A stretch of DNA of 64,000 nucleotides from Arthrobacter sp. Leaf337 (GTDB lineage Bacteria; Actinomycetota; Actinomycetes; Actinomycetales; Micrococcaceae), in assembly GCF_001423745.1 (NCBI RefSeq), contig NZ_LMPC01000023.1, positions 62,295 to 126,294 on the forward strand, in the 5' to 3' direction. This document shows, one piece after another, positions 44,530-52,637 of the stretch. A model generated the notes under the pieces. The model worked only from the letters and a program-made list of their open reading frames with translations, did not search any database and had not been told where the DNA came from. A program made the position numbers and the translations under genes. Numbering within the stretch: the first letter of the stretch is position 1; every line of letters begins with the position of its first letter.

Positions 44530-46335
44530 CTACTTTGCTGCGTCCTCGGGGTCCTGCGGGACGGGCGCGGCTTTCTTGGCCTCGGGCTTGAAGTCGACGC
44601 CGGCTTCCTTGCGCTGCTGCGCGGTGATCGGCGCGGGAGCCTGGGTCAGCGGGTCGTAGCCGCCGCCGGACTTCGGGAAGGCGATGACGTCGCGGATCGA
44701 CTCCACGCCGGCCAGCAGTGCGACCACGCGGTCCCAGCCGAAGGCGATGCCGCCATGCGGCGGAGCGCCGAACTTGAAGCCCTCCAGGAGGAATCCGAAC
44801 TTGGTCTCGGCATCCGCCTTGTCCAGGCCCATGAGCTCGAACACGCGTTCCTGCACGTCACGCTCGTGGATACGGATGGAGCCGCCGCCGATTTCGTTGC
44901 CGTTGCAGACAATGTCGTAGGCGTAGGACAGGGCCGACTCGGGATCCTGGTCGAATGAATCCATGAATTCGGGCTTGGGCGAGGTGAAGGCGTGGTGGAC
45001 GGCGGTCCACTGGCCGGCACCGACGGCTACGTCGCCCGAGGCCACTGCGGCTGCGGCGGGCTCGAACATCGGGGCATCCACAACCCAGCAGAACGCCCAG
45101 TCCGCGGGGTTGATCAGTCCGGTGCGGTGCCCGATTTCAACGCGTGCGGCGCCGAGGAGCGCGCGGGAGGGCGTCTTCTCGCCGGCAGCGAAGAAGATGC
45201 AGTCCCCCGGCTTGGCACCGACGGCGTCGGCCAGGCCGGCCCGCTCAGTGTCCGTGAGGTTCTTGGCCACCGGACCGGTCAGCTCGCCGTCTTCCTTGAA
45301 GAGGACGTAAGCAAGGCCCTTGGCTCCGCGCTGCTTAGCCCATTCCTGCCAGGCATCCAGGGCACGGCGTGCCTGCGAGGCGCCGCCCGGCATGACCACG
45401 GCACCGACGTAGGGCGCCTTGAACACGCCGAAGTTGGTGTCCTTGAAAAATTCCGTGAGTTCGGTCAGTTCCTGGCCGAAGCGGAGGTCCGGCTTGTCCG
45501 AGCCGTAGCGCGCCATGGCGTCGGCGTAGGTGATGCGCTGGATGGGCGTCGGGATTTCGACGTCGATCAGCTGCCACAGGGCTTTGACGATGTTTTCGCC
45601 GAGCGAAATGATGTCGTCCTGCTCCACGAAGCTCGCTTCGATGTCCAGCTGGGTGAATTCCGGCTGGCGGTCCGCGCGGAAGTCCTCATCGCGGTAGCAG
45701 CGCGCGATCTGGTAGTACTTCTCGAAGCCGCCCACCTGCAGGAGCTGCTTGAAAAGCTGCGGTGACTGCGGCAGGGCGTACCAGGAACCCGGCGCGAGGC
45801 GTGCGGGGACCACGAAGTCGCGGGCGCCTTCCGGCGTCGAGCGCGTCAGCGTGGGGGTTTCAATCTCCACGAAACCGTCCCGGTGAAGCAGCTCGCGCGC
45901 CACGCGGTTGGCCTCTGAACGCAGGCGCATGTTGCGGGCGGGGCCAGGGCGGCGCAGGTCGAGGTAACGGTGCTTGAGCCGGGCTTCCTCGCCCACCTCG
46001 ACGTGCTCGTCGATCTGGAAGGGCAGCGGATCCGAGGTGTTGAGGATGGTCACCTTCTCTGCGATGACCTCGATCTGGCCGGTGGCCAGGGCCGGGTTCT
46101 CGTTGCCCTCCGGACGCTGCGAAACCGTGCCGATGACCTGGAGCACGTACTCATTGCGGAGTCCGTGAAAAACCTCTTCTTCCCGGACTACCACCTGGGC
46201 GACGCCGGAGGCATCGCGAAGGTCAACGAATGCCACACCACCGTGATCACGACGCCGGCCCACCCAGCCGGCCAGGGTTACGGTTTGTCCAATGTGCTCG
46301 GAACGAAGGGATCCGAGGTCATGTGTGCGCAGCAC
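44530..46335 (-). CDS. aspS: Aspartyl-tRNA synthetase
   Basis: AspS charges tRNA-Asp (and tRNA-Asn if non-discriminating). The protein is 601 residues from the start I use. Its OB-fold anticodon domain holds GWVGRRRDHGGVAFVDLRD, the class II motif 2 is in FEKYYQIARCYRDEDFRADRQ, the bacterial GAD insertion is in the middle, and motif 3 is in GIAFGWDRVVALL. The open frame continues 37 codons upstream, but GTG 46335 (LRTHDLGSLR) has AGAAAGG six bases before it and fits the family. A Lys/Ala/Pro-rich tail follows motif 3. Whether the enzyme is discriminating cannot be settled here. Confidence 0.97.
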   Translation of the reverse strand: MLRTHDLGSLRSEHIGQTVTLAGWVGRRRDHGGVAFVDLRDASGVAQVVVREEEVFHGLRNEYVLQVIGTVSQRPEGNENPALATGQIEVIAEKVTILNTSDPLPFQIDEHVEVGEEARLKHRYLDLRRPGPARNMRLRSEANRVARELLHRDGFVEIETPTLTRSTPEGARDFVVPARLAPGSWYALPQSPQLFKQLLQVGGFEKYYQIARCYRDEDFRADRQPEFTQLDIEASFVEQDDIISLGENIVKALWQLIDVEIPTPIQRITYADAMARYGSDKPDLRFGQELTELTEFFKDTNFGVFKAPYVGAVVMPGGASQARRALDAWQEWAKQRGAKGLAYVLFKEDGELTGPVAKNLTDTERAGLADAVGAKPGDCIFFAAGEKTPSRALLGAARVEIGHRTGLINPADWAFCWVVDAPMFEPAAAAVASGDVAVGAGQWTAVHHAFTSPKPEFMDSFDQDPESALSYAYDIVCNGNEIGGGSIRIHERDVQERVFELMGLDKADAETKFGFLLEGFKFGAPPHGGIAFGWDRVVALLAGVESIRDVIAFPKSGGGYDPLTQAPAPITAQQRKEAGVDFKPEAKKAAPVPQDPEDAAK

Positions 46336-46444
46336 AGCACGCCTTTCTGAAGGAGACAGCAGGAATACAGAGATGATGTTGAATAGGAACGTTACGGGAA
46401 CAGCCCCGTTCGAGTTTACCCGTTGGAGAGGCTTTCCTTCCGCC

Positions 46445-47701
46445 ATGCAGACCCATCACCGGCTTCAGCGCCGGCTCGGAGTGCTTGACGCCACCGCAAT
46501 CGGGCTTGGCTCCATGCTCGGCGCCGGCGTGTTCGTCGTCTTCTCCCCGGCCACCGCCCTGGCCGGCCCGCTCATGATTGTCTCTGTGCTGGTCGCCGGC
46601 GCGATTGCCTACTGCAATGCCGTTGCGTCCGCCCAGCTGGCTGCCAAATACCCGGCCAGCGGAGGAACCTATGTTTACGGCCGCAAACAGCTGGGCCAAT
46701 GGCCGGGCTTCATCGCCGGCTGGGGTTTTGTCACCGGAAAGACGGCATCCTGCGCGGCCATGGCCCTGACCTTCGGCCATTACGTGGCACCGGGCTATGC
46801 AACGCCGGTAGCCATCGCCGCCGTCGCCGTGCTCACAGTGGTCAACCTCATGGGCATCACCCGCACCGCGCTGTTGACCAGGATCCTGCTCGGCGTTGTC
46901 CTTGCCACCCTCGTGTTCGTGGCAGTGGCGGGCCTTGCGGGGCCCCATCCTGAACCCGACGGTCCCGGGGCGGGCGTTGGCAGCGCCTGGGGAATCCTCC
47001 CGGCCGCGGGACTGATGTTCTTCGCCTTTGCCGGCTACGCGCGGATCGCCACGCTGGGCGAAGAGGTCAAGGACCCCGCCCGCACCATACCGCGGGCAAT
47101 ACTGGCGGCTCTGGCCGGTGCGTTCGTGGTCTATCTGGGCCTTGCCGTGCTGCTGCTCTGGCACCTCTCCCCTGCCCGCCTGGCGGAATCCGTGTCGCCA
47201 TTGCTGGACGCTGTGGCCCTCTCCGGCTTCAGCGCGGGGGGACCATTCGTCCAGGCCGGAGCAGCCGCCGCCTGCTTGGGAGCCCTGCTGGCCCTCATTA
47301 CGGGAGTGGGCCGCACAGCCTTGGCCATGGCCCGGGAACGCGACCTCCCGGCTCCCCTGGCCCGGGTGGGCGGACGCCACACCGTGCCTGTCGTCGCCGA
47401 ATTGTCAGTGGCCGCCGCCGTGGTGGCACTGCTTGTCACCACGGATGTCCTCACCGTGGTGGGCTTCTCGAGTTTCGGCGTGCTGATCTACTACTCGGTG
47501 ACGAATGCTGCCGCCTTCACCATGACCGAACGGCCGGGAAGCGCCCCCCGCTGGCTGAATGCCGCGGGTTTTGGCGGGTGCCTGGTCCTGGCCTTCACGT
47601 TGCCGCCGGCCTCGGTGGCCGGCATGGCGGCAGTACTGGCCGCCGGAGTTGCCGGCCGCTTCCTGGTGCTGCGCTTCCGGAAACGGCCGCTGCGTCGTTG
47701 A
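46445..47701 (+). CDS. APC-superfamily amino acid permease
   Basis: The 418-residue protein has about 12 membrane helices. Helix 1 carries the substrate-site GLGSMLGAGVFVVFSPA of APC permeases; further family features are AKYPASGGTYVYGRKQLG and FFAFAGYARIATLGEEVKDPARTIPRA. Start at ATG 46445 because the upstream part of the frame overlaps the aspS promoter region and has no ribosome binding site of its own. It is divergent to aspS (109-base gap) and converges on hisS with seven bases between stops. Substrate not identifiable; an amino acid or amine is likely. Confidence 0.87.
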   Translation: MQTHHRLQRRLGVLDATAIGLGSMLGAGVFVVFSPATALAGPLMIVSVLVAGAIAYCNAVASAQLAAKYPASGGTYVYGRKQLGQWPGFIAGWGFVTGKTASCAAMALTFGHYVAPGYATPVAIAAVAVLTVVNLMGITRTALLTRILLGVVLATLVFVAVAGLAGPHPEPDGPGAGVGSAWGILPAAGLMFFAFAGYARIATLGEEVKDPARTIPRAILAALAGAFVVYLGLAVLLLWHLSPARLAESVSPLLDAVALSGFSAGGPFVQAGAAAACLGALLALITGVGRTALAMARERDLPAPLARVGGRHTVPVVAELSVAAAVVALLVTTDVLTVVGFSSFGVLIYYSVTNAAAFTMTERPGSAPRWLNAAGFGGCLVLAFTLPPASVAGMAAVLAAGVAGRFLVLRFRKRPLRR

Positions 47702-47708
47702 AGGCCGC

Positions 47709-49052
47709 TTAGGCGTTAAGGACCCGGACGTGCAGGTCCTCGTCCGACGGAGTCCACGTGGCGGGGTCGGCGTCCGTCTGCTCACCCGAGCGGATGTCCT
47801 TCACCTGGTGCTTGCCGTCGTCGTCCGTGAACCAGACGAACGGGATGCCCCGGCGGTCGGCGAACTTGATCTGCTTGCCGAATTTTTCGGCCTTGGCGGC
47901 CACCTCGGTGGAAATACCGCGGGAACGAAGCTGTGCGGCGACATCCTGGGCCGCGCCCCAGCTGTCGTCGTTGTTCAGGGCGACGAGCACTGCCGTGGGT
48001 ACCTTGCGTGTGGCCTGGGCCAGTTCCTGGCTCAGGATCCTGGAGACGAGGCGGGTGACGCCGATGGACAGGCCCACGCCCGGGAACTTCCGGTTTCCCT
48101 TGCTGGCCAGCGCGTCGTAGCGCCCGCCGGAACAGATGGAGCCGAGCTGTTCATGGCCCACCAGGACGGTTTCCACCACGGTTCCGGTGTAGTAGTCGAG
48201 GCCCCGGGCGATGCTGAGATCCGCCACCACTTTGCCGGGCGCACGGTGCACCGCAGCTGCGATGACCTGCTCCAGCTCGTTCAGGCCCTCCTCCAGCAGC
48301 TCGTCCTTCACGCCCAAGGCACGGACCTTTTCGACGAAGGAGGTGTCCTCGGTGCGGATGCCGGCCAAGCTCAGGGCGGCCTGCGCCTGTTCCTCGGAGG
48401 CTCCCAGCTCGGTCTTCAGCAGCTCGGCCACCTTGGCAGGGCCGATCTTCTCGAGCTTGTCAATGCTCCGCAGGACTCCGGCGGTGTCCGTCAGGCCGAT
48501 GCCGCGGTAGAAGCCTTCGGCCAGCTTGCGGTTATTGATGCGCAGGCGGAAGTCGGGAATCGGGAGGGCGCCCAGGGCCTCGGCGATGACCAGCGCGATT
48601 TCGACGTCGTAGCGGAACGGCAGCTCGCCGTCGCCGACAATGTCGATATCCGCCTGGGTGAATTCGCGGGCACGGCCCTCCTGCGGACGCTCGCCGCGCC
48701 ACACCTTCTGGATCTGGTAGCGGCGGAACGGAAACGCAAGGTAGCCGGCGTTCTCCACGACGTAACGGGCGAACGGCACGGTCAGGTCGAAGTGCAGGGC
48801 GAGGGCATGGTGGTCACCCTTGGCGGCCCTGGATTCCTCTTCATCATCCTGCAGGCGGCTGAGACCATACACTTCTTTGTCGATCTCGCCCTTGCGGAGC
48901 AGCTGGCCCACGGTTTCCACTGCGCGCGTTTCGATCGAGGAGAAGCCGTGCAGTTCGAAGATACGCCGCAGGGTGTCCAGCACATGCAGCTCCACCAGCC
49001 GCTCCTCGGGAAGCCACTCGGGGAATCCGGACAGGGAGGCGGTGCGTGCCAT
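47709..49052 (-). CDS. hisS: Histidyl-tRNA synthetase
   Basis: HisS charges tRNA-His. The 447-residue protein has the class II motifs: motif 1 in TRAVETVGQLLR, motif 2 in PFRRYQIQKVWRGERPQEGRAREFTQ, and the HisRS-specific ARGLDYYTGTVVE, SGGRYDAL, and the anticodon-binding domain at the C terminus (AVLVALNNDDSWG). ATG 49052 is the start, with GAGGAG upstream; the longer open frame of 37 codons has no support. It stands between convergent APC and divergent cyclophilin genes. Confidence 0.97.
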   Translation of the reverse strand: MARTASLSGFPEWLPEERLVELHVLDTLRRIFELHGFSSIETRAVETVGQLLRKGEIDKEVYGLSRLQDDEEESRAAKGDHHALALHFDLTVPFARYVVENAGYLAFPFRRYQIQKVWRGERPQEGRAREFTQADIDIVGDGELPFRYDVEIALVIAEALGALPIPDFRLRINNRKLAEGFYRGIGLTDTAGVLRSIDKLEKIGPAKVAELLKTELGASEEQAQAALSLAGIRTEDTSFVEKVRALGVKDELLEEGLNELEQVIAAAVHRAPGKVVADLSIARGLDYYTGTVVETVLVGHEQLGSICSGGRYDALASKGNRKFPGVGLSIGVTRLVSRILSQELAQATRKVPTAVLVALNNDDSWGAAQDVAAQLRSRGISTEVAAKAEKFGKQIKFADRRGIPFVWFTDDDGKHQVKDIRSGEQTDADPATWTPSDEDLHVRVLNA

Positions 49053-49306
49053 GGTGGATTTTCTCCTCAGGTAACAGAAGGCCGGAGTACCCTGCCCGGT
49101 GATCCGATTCCGCCATGTGATCAAAAAGCGGCGGTAAGGGCGGGAGTCCAGCCAGTCATGCATAAACTATGTGCGGCAGTCAGTTTATGCTTTCGGCGCC
49201 TGCAACTTCTAATGGAGGGGCCGGAGCACCGCCTGCCGCTTGCTGCCGGACACCGGACGTCGCCCTTGGCCCGTCCGGCGGGCCGGCCCGACACCCAGGA
49301 GGACTT

Positions 49307-50107
49307 TTGGCGGCCAGTTCACGGAGCGCCCGCGAGGCAAAGCGGCGCATCCTGCAGATGGAAGCGAAGCGCGAGCTGCGGCGGCAGCAGGAAAAACGCC
49401 GTAAGCGCGACAACCTCCTTGCTGTCGGGGCGGGCGCCGGGGCGCTGGTCCTCGCCGTCGTCCTCCAACTCACCGTCTTCGCCAGCAACCCCTCGGAGGA
49501 CGAGTACGCGGCAGCGCAGGCCGGGCTGACCAGCCCTTCGGCGTCACCGACGCCAGCGGCCACAAACGGCCCCAACATCCCCAAAGCGGAGACTGCGGCG
49601 GGCAAGGTGTTTACCGGCGAGCTCAAGCTGAACAGCGGGGCTTTGGGCGTTGAACTGGACGGAACCAAGGCACCGCAGGCGGCGGCGGTCTTCAAATCCC
49701 TTGCCGACGAGAACTACTACAGCGGCATCAGCTGCCACCGGCTGACCACGGGCGAGACGTTCGGCGTCCTGCAGTGCGGGTCGAAAACCGGTGACGGACA
49801 GGGCGACCCCGCGTACACCTGGGGTCCATTGGAAAACACGCCGGCGGACAACAACTATCCGGCCGGCACCATTGCCGTGGCGCGGACCGGAGGCAACGCC
49901 TATGGAAACGGCACCCAGTTCTTCATCGTCTACAAGGACACGGTCATTCCGTCCGATGCGGCCGGTGGGTACACGGTAGTGGGCAAGGTGACATCCGGCC
50001 TTGATGTGGTGACAAAGATCGCCGCCGGCGGTATTAAGACAGGCGGAAGCGCAACAGACGGCGCTCCTGCGGAACCAGTCACGATAGACTCGTTCTCTCT
50101 GAAGTAA
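49307..50107 (+). CDS. Membrane-anchored cyclophilin-type peptidyl-prolyl isomerase
   Basis: The protein (266 residues) has a strongly basic soluble N terminus (AKRELRRQQEKRRKRDN), one membrane helix (AVGAGAGALVLAVVLQLTVF), a Ser/Pro/Ala linker and an extracytoplasmic cyclophilin domain with YYSGISCHRLTTGETFGVLQCG and GNGTQFFIVYKDT. The domain catalyses prolyl cis-trans isomerisation in exported proteins. I choose TTG 49307 (AASSRSAREAKRR), because AGGAGG sits just upstream; the rest of the open frame upstream lacks any signal. It is conserved next to hisS and rel in actinobacteria. Confidence 0.9.
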   Translation: MAASSRSAREAKRRILQMEAKRELRRQQEKRRKRDNLLAVGAGAGALVLAVVLQLTVFASNPSEDEYAAAQAGLTSPSASPTPAATNGPNIPKAETAAGKVFTGELKLNSGALGVELDGTKAPQAAAVFKSLADENYYSGISCHRLTTGETFGVLQCGSKTGDGQGDPAYTWGPLENTPADNNYPAGTIAVARTGGNAYGNGTQFFIVYKDTVIPSDAAGGYTVVGKVTSGLDVVTKIAAGGIKTGGSATDGAPAEPVTIDSFSLK

Positions 50108-50168
50108 CCAGCCCCGGCCTCCACGCTGCGGGTGCAGGTATTTCCCTCCAAGCGAAAGACTTTTAGCG

Positions 50169-51869
50169 GTGACAGACAGTCAGAAATCCGACGAAACAGT
50201 AACAGCAGCCTCCGACGAAGCCGAGACCGGCGCTCAGGTGGTTGACGACGCACAGGCGGCTGGCAACGACGCAGCTCCCGAAGCTACGGCAGATGCGAAG
50301 TCAGCGGACCAGGAAACTTCCGCACCGGAGGCTCAGGCTGAGGCCCCTGCCGCTGAGGCTGAGGTACCTGCTGAAGCGCCGGCTGCAGAGGCTGAGGTGC
50401 CCGTCGCTCCGGCCGAGGCTTCCGCTGCGGAGGCTTCCGCTGCGGAGGCACCGGTTGCGGAGGCTGAGGCGGCCGCCGCGGAGGCTGAGGCGCCCGCCGC
50501 TCCGGCTCCGCGTCCGGCAGCCCGCCCGGCGCCTTCACCGGCTGCCTTCGCGGCGCGGCCGAAGGCTGCCTCGTCCCCTGCCGTCCCTGTGCCCGCACCG
50601 GTTTCCTCGGCTGCGTCCCTGGCCGAAGCCGCACGCTGGGGCCGGGTTGAAGGCGACGGCCACGTCTTCCTGACCATCGACGGCGAGGAACACCCCGTCG
50701 GCCAGTACCCGGATGTAAGCGACGAGGAAGCCCTCGGCTACTTCGCCCGGAAGTACGACGACGTCGTGGCCCAGATTGTGCTGCTCGAACAGCGGGTAAG
50801 CTCCAAGGCCCCGACCACCGACATGCAGAAGACCGTGACACACCTGCGCGAGCAGCTTGCCGAACGGAACATGGTAGGCGATCTCCGTTCGGCCGAAGCC
50901 CGTCTCGACACGCTGTCCACCCAGATCGCGGAACTCGAGAAGGCCGAAAAGGCTGAACACGACGCCGTGCGCGCTGCCGAACTGGCCGCCCGCGAAGCGA
51001 TCGTTGCGGAAGCGGAAGAAATTTCCGGCCACGATCCTGCGCAGATCCAGTGGAAGACCTCCAGCGCGCGGATGAACGAGCTCTTCGAAAGCTGGAAGAC
51101 AGCACAGAAGAACGGCGTCCGGCTGGGCCGCAGCAACGAGGACGCTCTCTGGAAGCGGTTCCGGGCAGCGCGGACGGTCTTCGACCGCCACCGCCGGGCG
51201 TACTTCTCCCAGCTGGACAGCAACAACTCCGCAGCCAAGGCCGCGAAGGAAAAGCTGATCGCTGAAGCTGAAGCACTGTCCTCCTCCACGGACTGGGGGT
51301 TCGCCGCCGGTGAATACCGCCGCCTGATGGACGAATGGAAAGCCTCACCGCGGGCAAGCCGCAAGGACGACGACGCACTGTGGGCGCGTTTCCGCGCCGC
51401 GCAGGACGTCTTCTTCACCTCGCGGCAGGCAGCCAACGACGAGATCGACCAGGAGTACGGCGCGAACCTGACTGTGAAGGAAGCCCTTCTGGTCGAGGCG
51501 AACGCCCTGCTGCCCATCAAGGACCTTGCCGCAGCCAAGAAGGCGCTCCAGTCCATCCGTGACCGCTGGGAGGAAGCCGGCAAGGTTCCCCGCGCGGACA
51601 TGGGCCGGATCGAAGCCGGTCTCCGGAAGGTGGAGGACGCTGTCCGCCACGCCGAGGACGAAAACTGGAAGCGGTCCAACCCGGAGACCAAGGCGAGGAC
51701 CAACAGCGCCCTGTCGCAGCTGGAGGCCGCGATCGCCGGGCTCAAGGAAGACCTCGCGAAGGCGGAGAAGGCCGGCGACCAGCGTAAGATCAAGGCCGCC
51801 CAGGAAGCCCTGGAGGCACGCGAGGCGTGGCTGGACCAGATTTCCCGCTCGGCCAGCGAACTGTCGTAA
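50169..51869 (+). CDS. DUF349-repeat protein with Ala/Pro/Glu-rich N terminus
   Basis: The 566-residue protein has two parts. Residues about 1-145 are low complexity, built of EAEVPAEAPAAEAEVPVAPA-like repeats, with no membrane segment. Residues about 150-566 are helical and show the repeated DUF349 units of about 75 residues, each beginning with a WK/RxxxA pattern such as DALWKRFRAARTVFDRHRRAYF and DALWARFRAAQDVFFTSRQA. Some units are coiled-coil-like. Its function is not known; the gene is kept next to rel in actinobacteria, and DUF349 proteins are otherwise linked to RNA or ribosome work in a few studies, which I cannot verify here. The start is GTG 50169. Confidence 0.85.
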   Translation: MTDSQKSDETVTAASDEAETGAQVVDDAQAAGNDAAPEATADAKSADQETSAPEAQAEAPAAEAEVPAEAPAAEAEVPVAPAEASAAEASAAEAPVAEAEAAAAEAEAPAAPAPRPAARPAPSPAAFAARPKAASSPAVPVPAPVSSAASLAEAARWGRVEGDGHVFLTIDGEEHPVGQYPDVSDEEALGYFARKYDDVVAQIVLLEQRVSSKAPTTDMQKTVTHLREQLAERNMVGDLRSAEARLDTLSTQIAELEKAEKAEHDAVRAAELAAREAIVAEAEEISGHDPAQIQWKTSSARMNELFESWKTAQKNGVRLGRSNEDALWKRFRAARTVFDRHRRAYFSQLDSNNSAAKAAKEKLIAEAEALSSSTDWGFAAGEYRRLMDEWKASPRASRKDDDALWARFRAAQDVFFTSRQAANDEIDQEYGANLTVKEALLVEANALLPIKDLAAAKKALQSIRDRWEEAGKVPRADMGRIEAGLRKVEDAVRHAEDENWKRSNPETKARTNSALSQLEAAIAGLKEDLAKAEKAGDQRKIKAAQEALEAREAWLDQISRSASELS

Positions 51870-51884
51870 GCACGCAGGCTCCAA

Positions 51885-51932
51885 GTACAGGCCCCGTTCC
51901 GGTTATCCACATATCCGGAACGGGGCCTGTAC
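51885..51932 (+). terminator. Long perfect hairpin after the DUF349 gene
   Basis: An exact 18-bp stem (51885-51902 with 51915-51932) encloses the 12-base loop TTATCCACATAT. It lies 16 bases after the DUF349 stop and 31 bases before the next gene. A short T-run (CCGTTT) follows. The loop contains TTATCCACA. Confidence 0.75.
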
Positions 51933-51962
51933 CCGTTTAAGGCGGCAGGAAAAGATAGCTGA

Positions 51963-52637
51963 ATGGCTACCTCGTCTCCGCTCACCCCACGCACCGCGCC
52001 AGCACACAACGGGCTCGCAGTCCCCGGGCCCACCGTTTCCGGGCCCACAGAGCTCTATTCGCCCGGCCGCGTATTCTCGTGGCCGGAATTGCAGGCAATG
52101 GCCGCGGACGGTCTGCTCAGCCAGTTGTACCAGCGGGGGTACATGCTGCCTGGAACTGCGGCGACTCCGCAGCTGCGGGCCCGCGCGGCCTCCTTTGCCG
52201 TCCCGCCGGGTATCAGGCAGCGGGTCGTTGCGGGCAGGATGACGGCGGCATGGATCTACGGCTGCGCCGGGGAACCCGACCGGCTTGCGCTCCTCGTGGA
52301 TGCCACCCGCCGGGTGTCCAGCTTGAGGTCCACCCGCGGTTGCACCCTGCACGAAGTCAGGCTCGGCCCGTTCGACGTCGTCAGCCTGGGCGGGCTGATG
52401 GTTTCCAGCCCGCTGCGGACAGCCCTGGACATCGCGCTGCACGTGGACGCAGAGCGGGCATTGCCGGCCTTGCGGAAGATGCTGGCGCGTCCCGAGCTGG
52501 ATGTCAGGCTGCGGCTGCTCACCCTGGCCGTCGAGGCCACTCCCCGGGTTCCGCATAAGAAGGCGGCCCTGGAAATACTTTCGGCCCTGAAGCCCGAGCC
52601 CGGATGGCCGAACCCAGTTACCCCGACGTGTTGTTAG
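51963..52637 (+). CDS. AbiEi-family antitoxin-like protein (orphan)
   Basis: The 224-residue protein reads as the AbiEi antitoxin-like group common in actinobacteria: an N-terminal segment FSWPELQAMAADGLLSQLYQRGYML, which is winged-helix-like, then AAWIYGCAGEPDRLALLVDA and LGGLMVSSPLRTALDIALHVD. No AbiEii nucleotidyltransferase toxin gene lies beside it, and it sits between a terminator and the convergent rel gene. It may be a solitary DNA-binding protein rather than part of a working toxin-antitoxin pair. The last four bases overlap the rel 3' end. Confidence 0.68.
   Translation: MATSSPLTPRTAPAHNGLAVPGPTVSGPTELYSPGRVFSWPELQAMAADGLLSQLYQRGYMLPGTAATPQLRARAASFAVPPGIRQRVVAGRMTAAWIYGCAGEPDRLALLVDATRRVSSLRSTRGCTLHEVRLGPFDVVSLGGLMVSSPLRTALDIALHVDAERALPALRKMLARPELDVRLRLLTLAVEATPRVPHKKAALEILSALKPEPGWPNPVTPTCC

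Noticed and set aside
47559..49529. Plus-strand open frame of about 650 codons opposite hisS
   Set aside because: It covers the 3' end of the permease, all of hisS in antisense and the start of the cyclophilin gene; a real gene could not be shared in this way.
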